A stretch of 64,000 nucleotides of DNA from Mycolicibacterium gilvum (GCF_900454025.1 NZ_UGQM01000001.1:1116001-1180000); one strand, 5' to 3'. Counted from the first letter of the stretch, positions 16,594-26,811 are shown. Notes: generated by a model not told the origin, from the sequence alone. A program made the numbers and translations.

Positions 16594-18261
16594 TCAGCGG
16601 GCGGTGCTCAAGCGCCGCGCCAGCCCCGATGCGCGCACCGCGCGGCGTCCGACCGCCGCCCGCACCGAGGCCTCGGTCCCGACGACCTGCACCCGTTCCT
16701 TGGCGCGGGTGACGGCGGTGTAGAACAACTCGCGGGTCAGCAGCCGGGAGTCCTGCGGAGGCATCAGCACCGTGACCTCGTCGGCCTGGCTGCCCTGACT
16801 CTTGTGGATCGTCATCGCGAACATCGTCTCGACCTCACCGAGGCGGCCCACCGCCAGCTCCCGCGACGACGCCGGCGTGCCGATGTGGGCGCGCAGCCCC
16901 TCCGGCGCGGCGACGACGACGCCCGTGTCGCCGTTGTAGACGCCCAGCCCGTAGTCGTTCGCCGTCACCAGCAGCGGACGCCCGGCGTAGGGCTGCGACC
17001 AGATCGACTGCCCGGTCCGCTCCGCGAGCCACCGCTCGATCTGCCGGTTCCAGTGGGCGACCCCGAACGGTCCCCGGCGGTGCGCGCACAGCAACCGGTG
17101 CCCGTCGAGAATGCGCAACGCGGTCTCCCCGTCGCCGAGAAGCGCCGCCTCGCGCAGGTCCGCGGCGCGGTCGACGAGCGGGCCGCGCAGCGCGTCGGCC
17201 GCGTCGTCGGTGTCGAGCCAGCCGATCGCGTCCCCGCCGGCGCGCAGCACCTCGACGGTCGCATCGGCGTCGCCGCTGCGGATCGCGAGCGCCAGCGCGC
17301 CGATCCGCTCGCCGAACCGGTGCGAGGTGGTCAACTCGACGACCCCGGCCTCACCGAGACCGTCGACCAGGTCGGCGAGCACGGCGCCGGCGTCCACCGA
17401 CGCGAGCTGGTCGGGATCGCCGACGAACAACAGCCGGGTGTCGGGGCGCACCGCCTCCAGCAGCCGCGCCATCATCGTCAGCGACACCATCGAGGTCTCG
17501 TCGACGACGATCACGTCGTGCGGCAGCCGGTTGCCGCGGTGGTGGCGGAACCGCGACGACGTGTCCGGCCGGCTGCCGAGCAACCGGTGCATCGTCGTCG
17601 CGCGCAGCCCCGCGAGCCGGGCGCGATCGACCGCCGAGAGCCGGTCCACCTCGGCCTGCACCGCATCCTGCAGCCGCGCCGCGGCCTTGCCGGTCGGGGC
17701 GGCCAGCGCCATCCGCGGCGGTGGACCCCCGGCGAGCTCGGCCTGCTCGGCGAACGCGGCCAGCAGCCGGGCCACGGTCGTCGTCTTGCCGGTGCCCGGA
17801 CCTCCGGTCAGCACGGTCAGCGACCGCGTCAGCGCCGCCTCGGCAGCCGCGCGTTGCTCCTCCCAGCCGGCCGGGAACAACCGTTCCAGGCCGGGCACCG
17901 CCGTCCGCGGCGGCGACGACAGCAGCGCCACCACGTCGTCGCGCACCTGCTCCTCCTCGCGCCAGTACCGGTCGAGGTAGAGCAGATCACCGTCGAGGCG
18001 CACCACCTTGTGCTCGGCGAGGGGACTGGCCCCGACGGTCGAGAGCCAGCCGTCCGGGTCCGGCCAGGGCAACTCGGGAACGCCGACCTGAGCGGCCACG
18101 GTCCGCAGATCCACGCACACCGAACCGCTGCGCACGGCCCGCACCGCCAGCGCCACCGCGAGCGCGACGGTCGGGTCGGAGTCCCGGCCGAGCTCGGTGA
18201 GACGTTGCGCCACATGGATATCGGCCGGCTCGAACACCTCGGCGAACGCGTCGAGGCTCAT
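16594..18261 (-). CDS. recD: Exodeoxyribonuclease V subunit alpha
   Basis: The RecD helicase subunit of RecBCD, 555 residues, which in other bacteria moves 5' to 3' on DNA. Walker A is TGGPGTGKT at residues 152-160, followed by helicase motifs VVDETSMVSL, LFVGDPDQLASV and the C-terminal TIHKSQGSQADEV and LFYTAVTRAKERV. The ATG at 18259-18261 overlaps the RecB stop codon as ATGA and excludes a 230-codon upstream extension that lies inside recB. Order recC-recB-recD on the minus strand matches Rv0631c-Rv0629c. In mycobacteria RecBCD is reported to act mainly in single-strand annealing, with AdnAB doing end resection. Confidence 0.96.
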   Translation of the reverse strand: MSLDAFAEVFEPADIHVAQRLTELGRDSDPTVALAVALAVRAVRSGSVCVDLRTVAAQVGVPELPWPDPDGWLSTVGASPLAEHKVVRLDGDLLYLDRYWREEEQVRDDVVALLSSPPRTAVPGLERLFPAGWEEQRAAAEAALTRSLTVLTGGPGTGKTTTVARLLAAFAEQAELAGGPPPRMALAAPTGKAAARLQDAVQAEVDRLSAVDRARLAGLRATTMHRLLGSRPDTSSRFRHHRGNRLPHDVIVVDETSMVSLTMMARLLEAVRPDTRLLFVGDPDQLASVDAGAVLADLVDGLGEAGVVELTTSHRFGERIGALALAIRSGDADATVEVLRAGGDAIGWLDTDDAADALRGPLVDRAADLREAALLGDGETALRILDGHRLLCAHRRGPFGVAHWNRQIERWLAERTGQSIWSQPYAGRPLLVTANDYGLGVYNGDTGVVVAAPEGLRAHIGTPASSRELAVGRLGEVETMFAMTIHKSQGSQADEVTVLMPPQDSRLLTRELFYTAVTRAKERVQVVGTEASVRAAVGRRAVRASGLARRLSTAR

Positions 18262-21200
18262 GCCGGCACCGCTCCCGCGTCGAGCAGATCCGACAGCTCC
18301 TCGATCAGCGCCGCCGGGGGCTGCCAGCTGAACACCCCGGCGGGATGTCCGTCGAGGACCGGGGTGTCGGGTCCGCACATGCCACGCACGAACAGGTACA
18401 GCACACCCGCGATGTGTCGCCGCGCGGAGTAGCCCGGCTGGCGCCAGCGCAGGAACCGGTGCAGCACAACGCAGTACAGCAGCGCCTGCAGCGGGTAGTC
18501 GGAGTGCAGCATGGCCTCGGCCAGCCGTGCCGGCGCGTAGTCCGCAGCGGTGAGCTCGCCGGCCGGATCGCCGAGCCAGTTCGTCTTGTAGTCGACCACG
18601 AGGTAGCGGCCGTCGACGCGCAGCACCGCGTCCAGCGACCCGTTCAGATACCCCTTCAGCGGCTGGCCGGCGAGCGCGCCCGTGGTGAGCCGGGCGGCGT
18701 ACGGGGCGAGCGGATCGTCTGCGGGCAGGTGCGCGCGCAGCAGGCGCCCGACGTCGGCGAGCGTGATGTCGGGCGTGTCGTCGCGGCGGTCGCCCCCGGC
18801 GAGGGGGAACTCGAACTCCATCTCCCGCAACCGGTCCCGCAATCCGATGTCGCGCAGGGTGACCCCGGGAGCCAACGGGCCCAGCGGGGTGTCGTGCATG
18901 GGCACCAGTGCGGCGGCGAGCTCGGCCGGCGGCACGTCGACGGGCCACCACAGGGAGTGCTCCACGACGGCGGCCTCGAGTTCGGCCGCCAGGTCGACCG
19001 CGAACGGGTCCGCGGTCTCCAGGACGGCGTGCACCAGCGTCCCGAACTTCGCGCCCATCGGAAGCCCGGCCATCGGGGACGCCATGTCGACATCCGGTGT
19101 GGCAGGCTCGGTGTCAGGCCCCCGGAGCTCGGCGACCTCGTCGTCGAGCTCCACCACCTCCGGCTCGCTGCCGACCCCGGACTCCTGCTCGGCCGCCCGG
19201 ATCAGCCCGGAGTACGAGGTGCGCCGCCACAACGGGTCGATGCGCCGGTGGAAGTGGCGGACCGCGAGAGTGTCCGGCGGAGCGGGCAATTCGACCTCGA
19301 CCCGCTCGGCGATGATCGACTCCTCCAGCACGGGCCCGCCTTCGTCGTCCCACGCGCGCAGCCGCGCCATCGCCTCGGCGTCGTCGATGCGGGCCGGGTC
19401 GCAGCGATCCGGCACCACCGGGTCGCCGGGCGCCCGGCCGCGCAGCAGCCTGGACAGCCCGCCGTTGAGCTCGTCGCGCGACGGCGCCCACCACGCCACC
19501 ACCTGCGACTGGGCGCGTGTCATCGCGACATAGGTGAGCCGGACATCGTCACCGGCGGCCTCGAGCCGTGCCTGCTGCGCGACCGCGGCGAAATCGGGGC
19601 TGGACTCACCGCCGATGTGCAGACAGCGGATGTCGCCGGCCCCGTCGGATGTCGCGGGTTCGTGGAAGACGACGACGTCGCGCGGCTGGACGTTGCGGTT
19701 GAACGCGAACGGCAGGTACACCACCGGGAACTGCAGACCCTTGCTGACCCACACCGTCATGATCTGCACCGCGGCGGCGTCGCTGTCGAGGCGACGGTTG
19801 CGTTCGACCGTGCCGCGCAGACCGCCCCGGTCGTCACGCTGGGCGCGCAGCCAGTCGCGCAGCGCGGGCAGGCTGTACTGCTCGCGGTGGGCGGTGTCGT
19901 GCAGCAGCTGGGTCAGGTGGGCCAGATCGGTCATGTGGCGTTCGCCGTCCACCCACCGCAGGACACGTGCGCCCATGCCGCGCAACTGGGCGGCCTCGAA
20001 CACCGCCGCCACCCCCCGCTCACGCGCGAAGTCGGCCCACTGCCGCAGTGTCTCGGCGATCCGGTCGGTCAGCGAATCACCCTGCAGGGCCAGCGCTTCC
20101 GCGGTCTCGCCGAAGAACATCGTGGTGGCCGCCGCGCGCACCAGGCCCGACCGGTGCGGCTGGTCGAAGGCCTCCAGCAGGCACATCCAGTCGTCGGCGG
20201 CGGGGGAGGAGAACACATCCGAGTCGCCGGTGTAGACCGCGGGGATCCCGGCGTCGGCGAGCGCGGCGAAGCACGCGTGCCCGTCGCGGTGGCTCTCGAC
20301 GATGACCGCGATGTGGCCGGGCGCAAGCTTCTCACCGCAGTGGGTGGCACCGGAGTTCAGCAGCGCGGCGATGTCGGCGGCCATGTCCTTCGGAATGTGG
20401 TTGCGCAGCACGTCGATCGGGATCATGCGGTCGGGCCGGACGCGGAACTGGTCGCGTGTGCACACCCGCAGGCGGAACGGCTCGTTGTGTGGTGCGCCCT
20501 GCAGCCGGTGCTCGCGGTGATGCGCGTCGACCCTGCGCACCACGATGCGGGGATCGCCGAGCTGTGCGTCGCGCATGACCGCCTGCAGGCCCTCGACCAG
20601 CGGTGCGTCGCTGCGGTAGTTGGTGCCCAGCGTCCTCTGCACGCCCGCCGTCGCCGCGGCGTGCAGATACGTCACGATGTCGCCGCCGCGGAACGCGTAG
20701 ATGGCCTGCTTCGGGTCGCCGATCAGGATGAGGGTGGCGTGTCCGCGGAACGCGCGGTCGATCACCTGCCACTGCACCGGGTCGGTGTCCTGGAACTCGT
20801 CGACCATCACGATCGACCACCGGCGCTGCATCCGTGCCCGGGCCGGGGAGTCCGGCGCCTCCAGCGCGTCGGCCAGTCGCGAGAGCAGGTCGTCGTAGTG
20901 CAGGATGCCGAGTTTGCGCTTGCGCGTTTCCAGTTCGGCACAGACGGCTTTGGCGAACTCGACCCGGACCGCGGCATCCGAACCCGGCGCGGGGTCGCGC
21001 GGCCGCAGCTCGGTGTGCGCATTGCCGACGACCGCATGGGCGAGCCGCAGCGCGGACTCGTGGGTCAGCAACGGCTCGTCGCGGTCCTGTCCGAAGTGGG
21101 CGAGGTACAGATCGTCGACGATCTCGGCGACCAGGTCGTCGAGGCTCTCCACCAGCTCCACACCGGAATCGGTGTCGCCGGCCACCCCGAGCGAGCGCAG

Positions 21201-21587
21201 CACCAGCTGGCAGAACTGGTGGGTGGTCGCGATCGTCGCGGCGTCGAAGCCGGCCAGCGCGTCGCGCAACCGCCGCCGGCGGGCGTCGCACTCTTCGGCG
21301 TCGCCCGTCACCAGGTGGCGGACGACCTCGTTGTCACCGATGGCGGCCGGATCGTCGAAAGCCCGGAGTGCATCCACGATCTGTGAGCGCACCCGCTCCC
21401 GCAGCTCCTGGCTGGCGGCGCGGCCGAAGGTGATCAGCAGCATCCGGTCCAGGGTGGCCACCCCCTCGGCGACATACCGGGTGACCAGACCGGCCAGCGC
21501 GAACGTCTTGCCCGTCCCCGCGCTGGCCTCCAGCACCGTCGTGGTGCGCGGCTCGGGCAGGGCGCCCAGCAGATCGAACGGCTCCAT
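18258..21587 (-). CDS. recB: Exodeoxyribonuclease V subunit beta
   Basis: The 1109-residue RecB helicase-nuclease. Walker A is EASAGTGKT near residue 20. Other UvrD-type motifs are VDEFQDTDPVQWQVIDRAF, LIGDPKQAIYAFRGGDI and TYVAMTRAQSQV. The C-terminal nuclease retains its active-site pattern, with DAVLRVDGRYLVVDYKTNW near residue 1000 giving the D-x-DYK metal ligands, so nuclease activity is expected. The ATG at 21585-21587 overlaps the recC stop (TGATG). It is preferred over the longer frame because the conserved start MEPFDLLGALP follows directly. The recD start overlaps its own stop, so the three subunits are translated in tandem. Confidence 0.96.
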   Translation of the reverse strand: MEPFDLLGALPEPRTTTVLEASAGTGKTFALAGLVTRYVAEGVATLDRMLLITFGRAASQELRERVRSQIVDALRAFDDPAAIGDNEVVRHLVTGDAEECDARRRRLRDALAGFDAATIATTHQFCQLVLRSLGVAGDTDSGVELVESLDDLVAEIVDDLYLAHFGQDRDEPLLTHESALRLAHAVVGNAHTELRPRDPAPGSDAAVRVEFAKAVCAELETRKRKLGILHYDDLLSRLADALEAPDSPARARMQRRWSIVMVDEFQDTDPVQWQVIDRAFRGHATLILIGDPKQAIYAFRGGDIVTYLHAAATAGVQRTLGTNYRSDAPLVEGLQAVMRDAQLGDPRIVVRRVDAHHREHRLQGAPHNEPFRLRVCTRDQFRVRPDRMIPIDVLRNHIPKDMAADIAALLNSGATHCGEKLAPGHIAVIVESHRDGHACFAALADAGIPAVYTGDSDVFSSPAADDWMCLLEAFDQPHRSGLVRAAATTMFFGETAEALALQGDSLTDRIAETLRQWADFARERGVAAVFEAAQLRGMGARVLRWVDGERHMTDLAHLTQLLHDTAHREQYSLPALRDWLRAQRDDRGGLRGTVERNRRLDSDAAAVQIMTVWVSKGLQFPVVYLPFAFNRNVQPRDVVVFHEPATSDGAGDIRCLHIGGESSPDFAAVAQQARLEAAGDDVRLTYVAMTRAQSQVVAWWAPSRDELNGGLSRLLRGRAPGDPVVPDRCDPARIDDAEAMARLRAWDDEGGPVLEESIIAERVEVELPAPPDTLAVRHFHRRIDPLWRRTSYSGLIRAAEQESGVGSEPEVVELDDEVAELRGPDTEPATPDVDMASPMAGLPMGAKFGTLVHAVLETADPFAVDLAAELEAAVVEHSLWWPVDVPPAELAAALVPMHDTPLGPLAPGVTLRDIGLRDRLREMEFEFPLAGGDRRDDTPDITLADVGRLLRAHLPADDPLAPYAARLTTGALAGQPLKGYLNGSLDAVLRVDGRYLVVDYKTNWLGDPAGELTAADYAPARLAEAMLHSDYPLQALLYCVVLHRFLRWRQPGYSARRHIAGVLYLFVRGMCGPDTPVLDGHPAGVFSWQPPAALIEELSDLLDAGAVPA

Positions 21588-24500
21588 CAGTGTGCACTCC
21601 TCTCGGCGCGCAGCATCGGCAGCCACAACCGCGCCGCGAAGTCGGGGAGTCCGGCGGCGACGAGATCCTCCAGCGGAAGGTGCGGTCCCCACACGCGGAC
21701 GTGCGCGGGGTCCTGGTCCTCACCCGGGTACCGGCCCGTCTTCCACTTCCAGCCGGCCTCCCGCAGCGGCTGGCCGCGGTGGAAGTCCGTCTCGGCCCAC
21801 GCGTAGGACGTCTTGAGCGGCAACGGGATCGGTGCGCGGCGGCCCGCGTCGTACATCGCGATCAGGTCGGCCAGGACCTCGGCGGCGGAGTCCGGCGGCC
21901 CCAGCAGCCGCTCCCTGGTGGGTCTGCCGCGGTCGCCGCGGCCGATGCACACCGCGGTCCAGTCGGTGCCGGGTCGGTGAGCGGTCAACGCCACCAGGCG
22001 AATCCACGATTCCAGCAGATGCCGGCCGGCCAGCTTCGAATAGGTGACCGCGACCATCCGCTCGCCGTACAGTCGCGGGACGGTGCCGGTGAGCCGTCGC
22101 GCGGGACCAACCGCGACGTCGATGTCGACGGCGTGCGGGTCGGGTGTGCGGTATTGCTGCGCGGCCGCCGCGAGCGCGGCCGAACGCGTGGTGATCTCCT
22201 GGGCCCTGCGCCAGCCCAGCCGTCCCGGCGGCAGCGAACCGCGGCGCCACTCGGCCTGCTGCGCCTGCGCCGGGGACATCCCGCGCTGCATGTCATCGAG
22301 CAACCGCTGGCCGATCTTCCACTCCTGCAACGCATCGACGTCGACGGGGATCGCATCGTCGAGGCCGTCGACGTCCCACGGCAACGTGAAATCGAGCGCC
22401 CGGAAGAATCCCTTCACCGGATCCCGGAAGAACCCGATCAGGTCGTCGAGGGCGACGTCGTCGGCAGGCGGTGCGGGCAGCGGTTCGGCCAGTAGCGGCC
22501 GGTGCTCCTCGCGGTCGCCGGTGGTGGCCCGTGCCGCGGTCAGTGTCGTGGGGTCGAAGGTGAAGGGTGTGCCCACCGGCATGCCGAGTTCACCGGGGGT
22601 GACGTTGGCGATGTCGAACGGCTGCAACGGATGTGAGGTGTGGACACGGTCGCGGACCGGAGAGGAGGTGGTCACGTCGAGGGTGTCGAGCAACTCGACG
22701 ACAGGGACCGCCGGCGGCCTGCGCTGCCCGCTGTACTCGTTGGCGCCGGTATAGGTGATCACCAACTTCTCGGTGGCGGCCCCGATCGCGTCGAGCAGCA
22801 ACTGCCGGTCCTCGGAACGGATGTCGCGTTCCCCGGTCATCGGATCCCGCGCCAGCGCGTCGTCCCCGTCGACGACACCCACCCGCGGGAACACGCCGTC
22901 GTCGAGGCCGACCAGGCACACCACCCGGTGCGGCACCGAGCGCATCGGCACCATCGTGCACACCGTCAGCGTGCCCGTCCGGAAGTTGGCGCGGGTCGGC
23001 CGTCCGGCGAGATGCCGGTCCAGCAGCGACCGGACGTCCGACAGGCGCAGTTCGGTGCCGGCGTGCACCCCCGCCGCGGCAGCGATGTCGGCGAGTTCGC
23101 GCTCCAACTGGCTGTGCTGCCACAGGTCGCTGTCGGGCACCGCGGTCAACTCCGACACCCCGGTGCGGATCCGCGCCAGCCAGTCGGCCAACATCGCTGT
23201 GCCGGTGAGGGATTCGACGGCATCGCGGAGCCGGTCGACGAACTCGGCGAGCCGGCCGGCGAGCTCGACCCGGTTGCTGCTGACGTCGTCGAGCGGGAGT
23301 GTGGTGTCGAGCCAGGCGCGCGAGTCGTCACTCATCGCGACCCCGGCGAGCACCCGGTCGATGCCGAAACGCCAGGTGTTCTGGACGAAGTCCACCCCGT
23401 AGGGACGGCGGTGGTCACGGTCGAAACCCCAGCGGATGTTCGACTCCCGCACCCAGGTGCCGACCGCGTCGAGGTCGTCGTCGGAGAAGCCGAACCGTGC
23501 CCGCACCGGTGCCGCCTCCGCGACGTCGAGCACCTCGCCGGCGGTGGCCCGGCTCCCCGCCAGCTCCAGCAGCCGGCGCGCGACCCCGAGCAGCGGATTG
23601 GTCTGGGTCAGCGCACGATCGGCGAGCTTGACCCGCAGCCGGTGCGCGGGATGCGCACCGGAGACGACATCCCCGAGGCCGAAGCCCGCGACGATCAGCG
23701 GTGCGTAGGCCTCGATGTCGGGGCACATGACGAGGATGTCGCGGGGCTCCAGCGTCGGATCGTCCTCGAGCATGCCCAGCAGCACTTCGCGCAGCACGTC
23801 CACTTGACGGGCCGGACCGTGGCAGCTGTGCACCTGCACGGATCGGTCACCGGCATCGTGGGTACGGCCCTCGGCGCGCACGCGATCGGCGCCGATGTCG
23901 GACTGCAGCCAACCCAGCAGCGTGTCGGGGCGGGCGACCGATCCCAGAGACTCGTCGGACACGGTGTCGGTCGGCAGGCAGCGCTGCAGCTCGCGCAGGT
24001 CGCGACCGAGGGTGGCCAGCAGCGGATGCCCGACCCGGCGGTGGGACGTGTCGTCGCGACGCGGGATCACGTCCCGCACGTCGCGCAGCGAGGTCCACAG
24101 CGCATCGCTGGGGTGGGGCAGCCACAGGTGCAGGTCGTGGTGTGTGGCCACCGCGGCCAGCAGCTCGATCTCGGTGACCGGCAACCGGGTGTGCCCGAAC
24201 AACGACAGCCGTTCCGGGAGGTCCGTCGGCGAGTCGACAAGCCGCGCAACGGTTTCGGCGTGCCGGACGTGAGGCGGATCGGCCTGTACCCGATCGACGA
24301 GCGCACGGTACAGCTCGGGCTGCCACCGCAGGTCGGCATCGAGACCGTCGGTGCGGCCGGCCAGCCAGTCCTCGAGCAGCCGCGGCCGTTGCGTCGCATA
24401 GGAGGCGAACAGTCCGGCCAGGCGCCGCGCCACCGCGTACCGCCTGCCCTGCCGGAGCTCCCTCTCCTCACCGTCGGCGAAGTGGCCGAGGTGCGCGCCC

Positions 24501-24838
24501 AGCGTCGAGCACCACGGCTCGGCGAGGCAGTCGTCGATGACGGCCAGCAGCGGCCACACCATCGCGTCCGGTGACCACGGATCGTGCTCGCGGGTTCCGG
24601 TGAGCTCGGCGATCAGCGACCGCGGATGGCGGAACGTCACCCCCGCGCAGATCCCGTCCTGCCCCGACCCTCGCCCGAGCACATGCGACAGGCGTTGGCT
24701 CAGCCAGCGTTCGGTGCCGCGGGCCGACACCAGGACGAGGTCCTCGGCGAACGGATCGGCGGGCGGATCCGACAGCATCGCGCCGAGGCCGTCGGCGAGC
24801 AGATCGGTGCGGTCGGCCCGATGGAGGTGCAGGGCCAT
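21587..24838 (-). CDS. recC: Exodeoxyribonuclease V subunit gamma
   Basis: The 1083-residue RecC subunit, which holds the complex together and, in E. coli, recognises Chi. Recognisable parts are LVLVSARGTERWLSQRLSHVLG near residue 35, VQVHSCHGPARQVDVLREVLL near 330, DDGVFPRVG near 640 and the C-terminal ATTGD to TSYAWAETDF region. It is the first gene of the recCBD operon. The start codon lies 8 nt after a TAGTCT hexamer with no ribosome binding site, which suggests a leaderless message. Upstream lies the DUF3060 gene on the same strand, only 37 bp away. Confidence 0.95.
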   Translation of the reverse strand: MALHLHRADRTDLLADGLGAMLSDPPADPFAEDLVLVSARGTERWLSQRLSHVLGRGSGQDGICAGVTFRHPRSLIAELTGTREHDPWSPDAMVWPLLAVIDDCLAEPWCSTLGAHLGHFADGEERELRQGRRYAVARRLAGLFASYATQRPRLLEDWLAGRTDGLDADLRWQPELYRALVDRVQADPPHVRHAETVARLVDSPTDLPERLSLFGHTRLPVTEIELLAAVATHHDLHLWLPHPSDALWTSLRDVRDVIPRRDDTSHRRVGHPLLATLGRDLRELQRCLPTDTVSDESLGSVARPDTLLGWLQSDIGADRVRAEGRTHDAGDRSVQVHSCHGPARQVDVLREVLLGMLEDDPTLEPRDILVMCPDIEAYAPLIVAGFGLGDVVSGAHPAHRLRVKLADRALTQTNPLLGVARRLLELAGSRATAGEVLDVAEAAPVRARFGFSDDDLDAVGTWVRESNIRWGFDRDHRRPYGVDFVQNTWRFGIDRVLAGVAMSDDSRAWLDTTLPLDDVSSNRVELAGRLAEFVDRLRDAVESLTGTAMLADWLARIRTGVSELTAVPDSDLWQHSQLERELADIAAAAGVHAGTELRLSDVRSLLDRHLAGRPTRANFRTGTLTVCTMVPMRSVPHRVVCLVGLDDGVFPRVGVVDGDDALARDPMTGERDIRSEDRQLLLDAIGAATEKLVITYTGANEYSGQRRPPAVPVVELLDTLDVTTSSPVRDRVHTSHPLQPFDIANVTPGELGMPVGTPFTFDPTTLTAARATTGDREEHRPLLAEPLPAPPADDVALDDLIGFFRDPVKGFFRALDFTLPWDVDGLDDAIPVDVDALQEWKIGQRLLDDMQRGMSPAQAQQAEWRRGSLPPGRLGWRRAQEITTRSAALAAAAQQYRTPDPHAVDIDVAVGPARRLTGTVPRLYGERMVAVTYSKLAGRHLLESWIRLVALTAHRPGTDWTAVCIGRGDRGRPTRERLLGPPDSAAEVLADLIAMYDAGRRAPIPLPLKTSYAWAETDFHRGQPLREAGWKWKTGRYPGEDQDPAHVRVWGPHLPLEDLVAAGLPDFAARLWLPMLRAERSAH

Positions 24839-24846
24839 CGGCGCCC

Positions 24847-24852
24847 AGACTA
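24847..24852 (-). promoter_or_regulatory. -10 box (TAGTCT) for recC, leaderless arrangement
   Basis: On the minus strand TAGTCT fits TANNNT and is followed after 8 nt by the recC ATG. A start of transcription at or next to the ATG would give a leaderless message. No ribosome binding site is present between them. The -35 region is not recognisable. Confidence 0.45.
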
Positions 24853-24875
24853 CGGCGTGCGCCGCGTCCCGGTGG

Positions 24876-25574
24876 TCACTGCCGTTCGATCACGTTGCCG
24901 CTGCCCGACGTCGAGGTCTGCGGATCGCCGGCCAGGAACGTCACCCGGTTGTGAAAACCGGACGCGCTGATCGTGCCCGCCGACTCGACGGTGACGGTGT
25001 TGTCGACGCCCGACACGGTCACCGACCCGCAGCGGCCCGTGACCTCGATCGTGTTGTTCACGCCGCTGATGCTGACCGTCCCCTCGTCGCAGACGATGGT
25101 CTGGTTCTTCTCGACACCGCCGATGCTGACGAACCCGCCGGAGTCGACGGTGATGACCTGTTCGGTGGAGTCGGTGCGGGTCTGCACCTGCGGCGGCAGC
25201 GGCGCATCGAGCGGGCCGCCGCCGCCCGAGACCGGCGGGGTGTAGGTGTAGCTGTCCGGGGTGCCCGAGCTGAAATACGCGACGATGCCGATGATGCCGG
25301 CGGCCAGCACCACGACGACCACGACCGGGATCAGCCACAGTGCGGTGTTCGAGCGCTTGTGCACGACCCGCTGCGGTGGGGCGTAGTACGGCGACCCGTA
25401 CACCGGTGCCGGATGCTCGACGCCCGGCGGCATCGGCGGAAGGGCAACGTCCTGATACGGCGGGACAGGCGGCGCGCCGTAGGGGTGCGTACCGAGCTCG
25501 CTGGCCCTCGCGCGGTCGGCCAGCGGACGCTCGAGGTCCCTGATGCGGGCCTCAGGATCCCCGTTCGGTTCCAT
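24876..25574 (-). CDS. DUF3060 membrane-anchored protein
   Basis: A 232-residue protein with a proline-rich cytoplasmic N-terminus, one membrane helix (ALWLIPVVVVVVLAAGIIGI, about residues 82-105) and an outer C-terminal domain. That domain has three or four repeats of the DUF3060 beta-solenoid type, such as SISGVNNTIEVTGRC, TVSGVDNTVTVES and SASGFHNRVTF, with cysteines that could pair. DUF3060 proteins are common in mycobacteria and have no established function. The ATG at 25572-25574 is chosen; a GTG 18 nt upstream is an alternative. Neither has a good ribosome binding site. Confidence 0.8.
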   Translation of the reverse strand: MEPNGDPEARIRDLERPLADRARASELGTHPYGAPPVPPYQDVALPPMPPGVEHPAPVYGSPYYAPPQRVVHKRSNTALWLIPVVVVVVLAAGIIGIVAYFSSGTPDSYTYTPPVSGGGGPLDAPLPPQVQTRTDSTEQVITVDSGGFVSIGGVEKNQTIVCDEGTVSISGVNNTIEVTGRCGSVTVSGVDNTVTVESAGTISASGFHNRVTFLAGDPQTSTSGSGNVIERQ

Positions 25575-25707
25575 GCGCAGATGTTGACACACCGGCCACC
25601 GCCGCTCAACGGAACTCGACGAGGCCGTCCCAGCGAATCTGACCGAACGCTGACCACTGAGCCGAGGCCGCGATTGGCCGCCCTGTGAAGGTGGTACTCA
25701 CGACGAC

Positions 25708-26811
25708 ATGGCGGCACCGGGATTCATCGCCGTCGGCAGTGGTCCGGCGGGGGTCAGCGCGGCGGAGACATTCCGTCGGCGCCACCCCCGCATCCCCGTG
25801 CGGATCCTGTCGGCAGACCCCGCGCTGCCGTACTCCAAACCTCCGCTCAGCAAGGAATTTCTCGGCGGCGGGCACACCAACCTCGAACTGCACAGCGTCG
25901 GCTGGTTCGCACGAAACGACATCGACCTGCACCTCGGCGTCACGGTCGACCACATCGACGTCGACACCCAGGAGGTCGTCACCGTCGGCGGCGCCCGCTA
26001 CCGGTACTGGCACCTGGTCCTCGCCCCCGGGTCGGCCGCGGTGCCGCTGTCGGTGCCCGGCGGCGACTCGGCGCAGCCGCTGCGATCCTTCAGCGACGCC
26101 GTCGCCCTGAAGATGGCGGCGCGGTTCGCCGACACCGCCGCGGTGATCGGCGGCGGACTGGTCGGGTGCGAGACCGCGGCCCGCCTGGCCGGGATGGGTC
26201 TGTCCACGACGCTGGTGGTTCCGGAGCCGGCGCCGCTGTGCCGGCGCTTCGGCCCCGACGTGGGCGAGCGGGTGCACGAGATGCTCACCGAGGCGGGGGT
26301 GCGGGTGGTGACCTCGGCGACCGTGATCGAGGTGGGCTCGGACGGTGTCACCGTGGCGACGGGCGAGCGGATCGCCGGTGAGGTCGTGGTCGCCGCCACC
26401 GGGGTACGGCCCGACATCAGGCTGGCCGCCGAGGCGGGCCTGGCGACCGAGCGCGGGCGGGTCGTCGTCGACGCACACATGCGCACCTCGGCGCGCAACG
26501 TGTACGCCGCCGGCGACGTGACGCTGGCCCACAACGTCGCCGCCGGCCGCCCGGTGGTCGCCGAACACTGGCGCGATGCCGCCCAGCAGGGTCTCGTCGC
26601 CGGTCTGACCGCGGCCGGGGCGCCGGCGGTGTGGGACAAGGTGCCCGGATTCAGCGCCACGATAGGGACATTCACGCTGAAATACCGCGGATGGGGAGGC
26701 CGGCACGACACATCGGACCTGAGCGAGCGCGCCGGCGGTTTCACCGTGGCCTACCGGGCCGGCGGCCGTGTCGTCGGAACCCTGGACGTCACAGCCAATC
26801 CCGCGCCTTGA
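25708..26811 (+). CDS. NAD(P)/FAD-dependent oxidoreductase, ferredoxin/rubredoxin reductase type
   Basis: A 367-residue pyridine nucleotide-disulfide family reductase. The FAD site is AVGSGPAGVSAAETFRRRHP, the loop PYSKPPLSKEFLGG is typical of ferredoxin reductases of the rubredoxin-reductase class, the NAD site is AVIGGGLVGCETAARLAGMG, and VYAAGDV is the second FAD contact. No redox-active CxxC pair is present, so it is not a disulfide reductase. It is slightly shorter than ferredoxin reductases of P450 systems (about 400 residues). No ferredoxin or P450 gene is adjacent. The end overlaps the convergent CorA gene by 23 bp. Confidence 0.87.
   Translation: MAAPGFIAVGSGPAGVSAAETFRRRHPRIPVRILSADPALPYSKPPLSKEFLGGGHTNLELHSVGWFARNDIDLHLGVTVDHIDVDTQEVVTVGGARYRYWHLVLAPGSAAVPLSVPGGDSAQPLRSFSDAVALKMAARFADTAAVIGGGLVGCETAARLAGMGLSTTLVVPEPAPLCRRFGPDVGERVHEMLTEAGVRVVTSATVIEVGSDGVTVATGERIAGEVVVAATGVRPDIRLAAEAGLATERGRVVVDAHMRTSARNVYAAGDVTLAHNVAAGRPVVAEHWRDAAQQGLVAGLTAAGAPAVWDKVPGFSATIGTFTLKYRGWGGRHDTSDLSERAGGFTVAYRAGGRVVGTLDVTANPAP

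Noticed and set aside
18345..21386. 1013-codon open frame antisense to recB
   Set aside because: A GC-rich mirror of recB with no family motif; long opposite frames are expected at this GC content.
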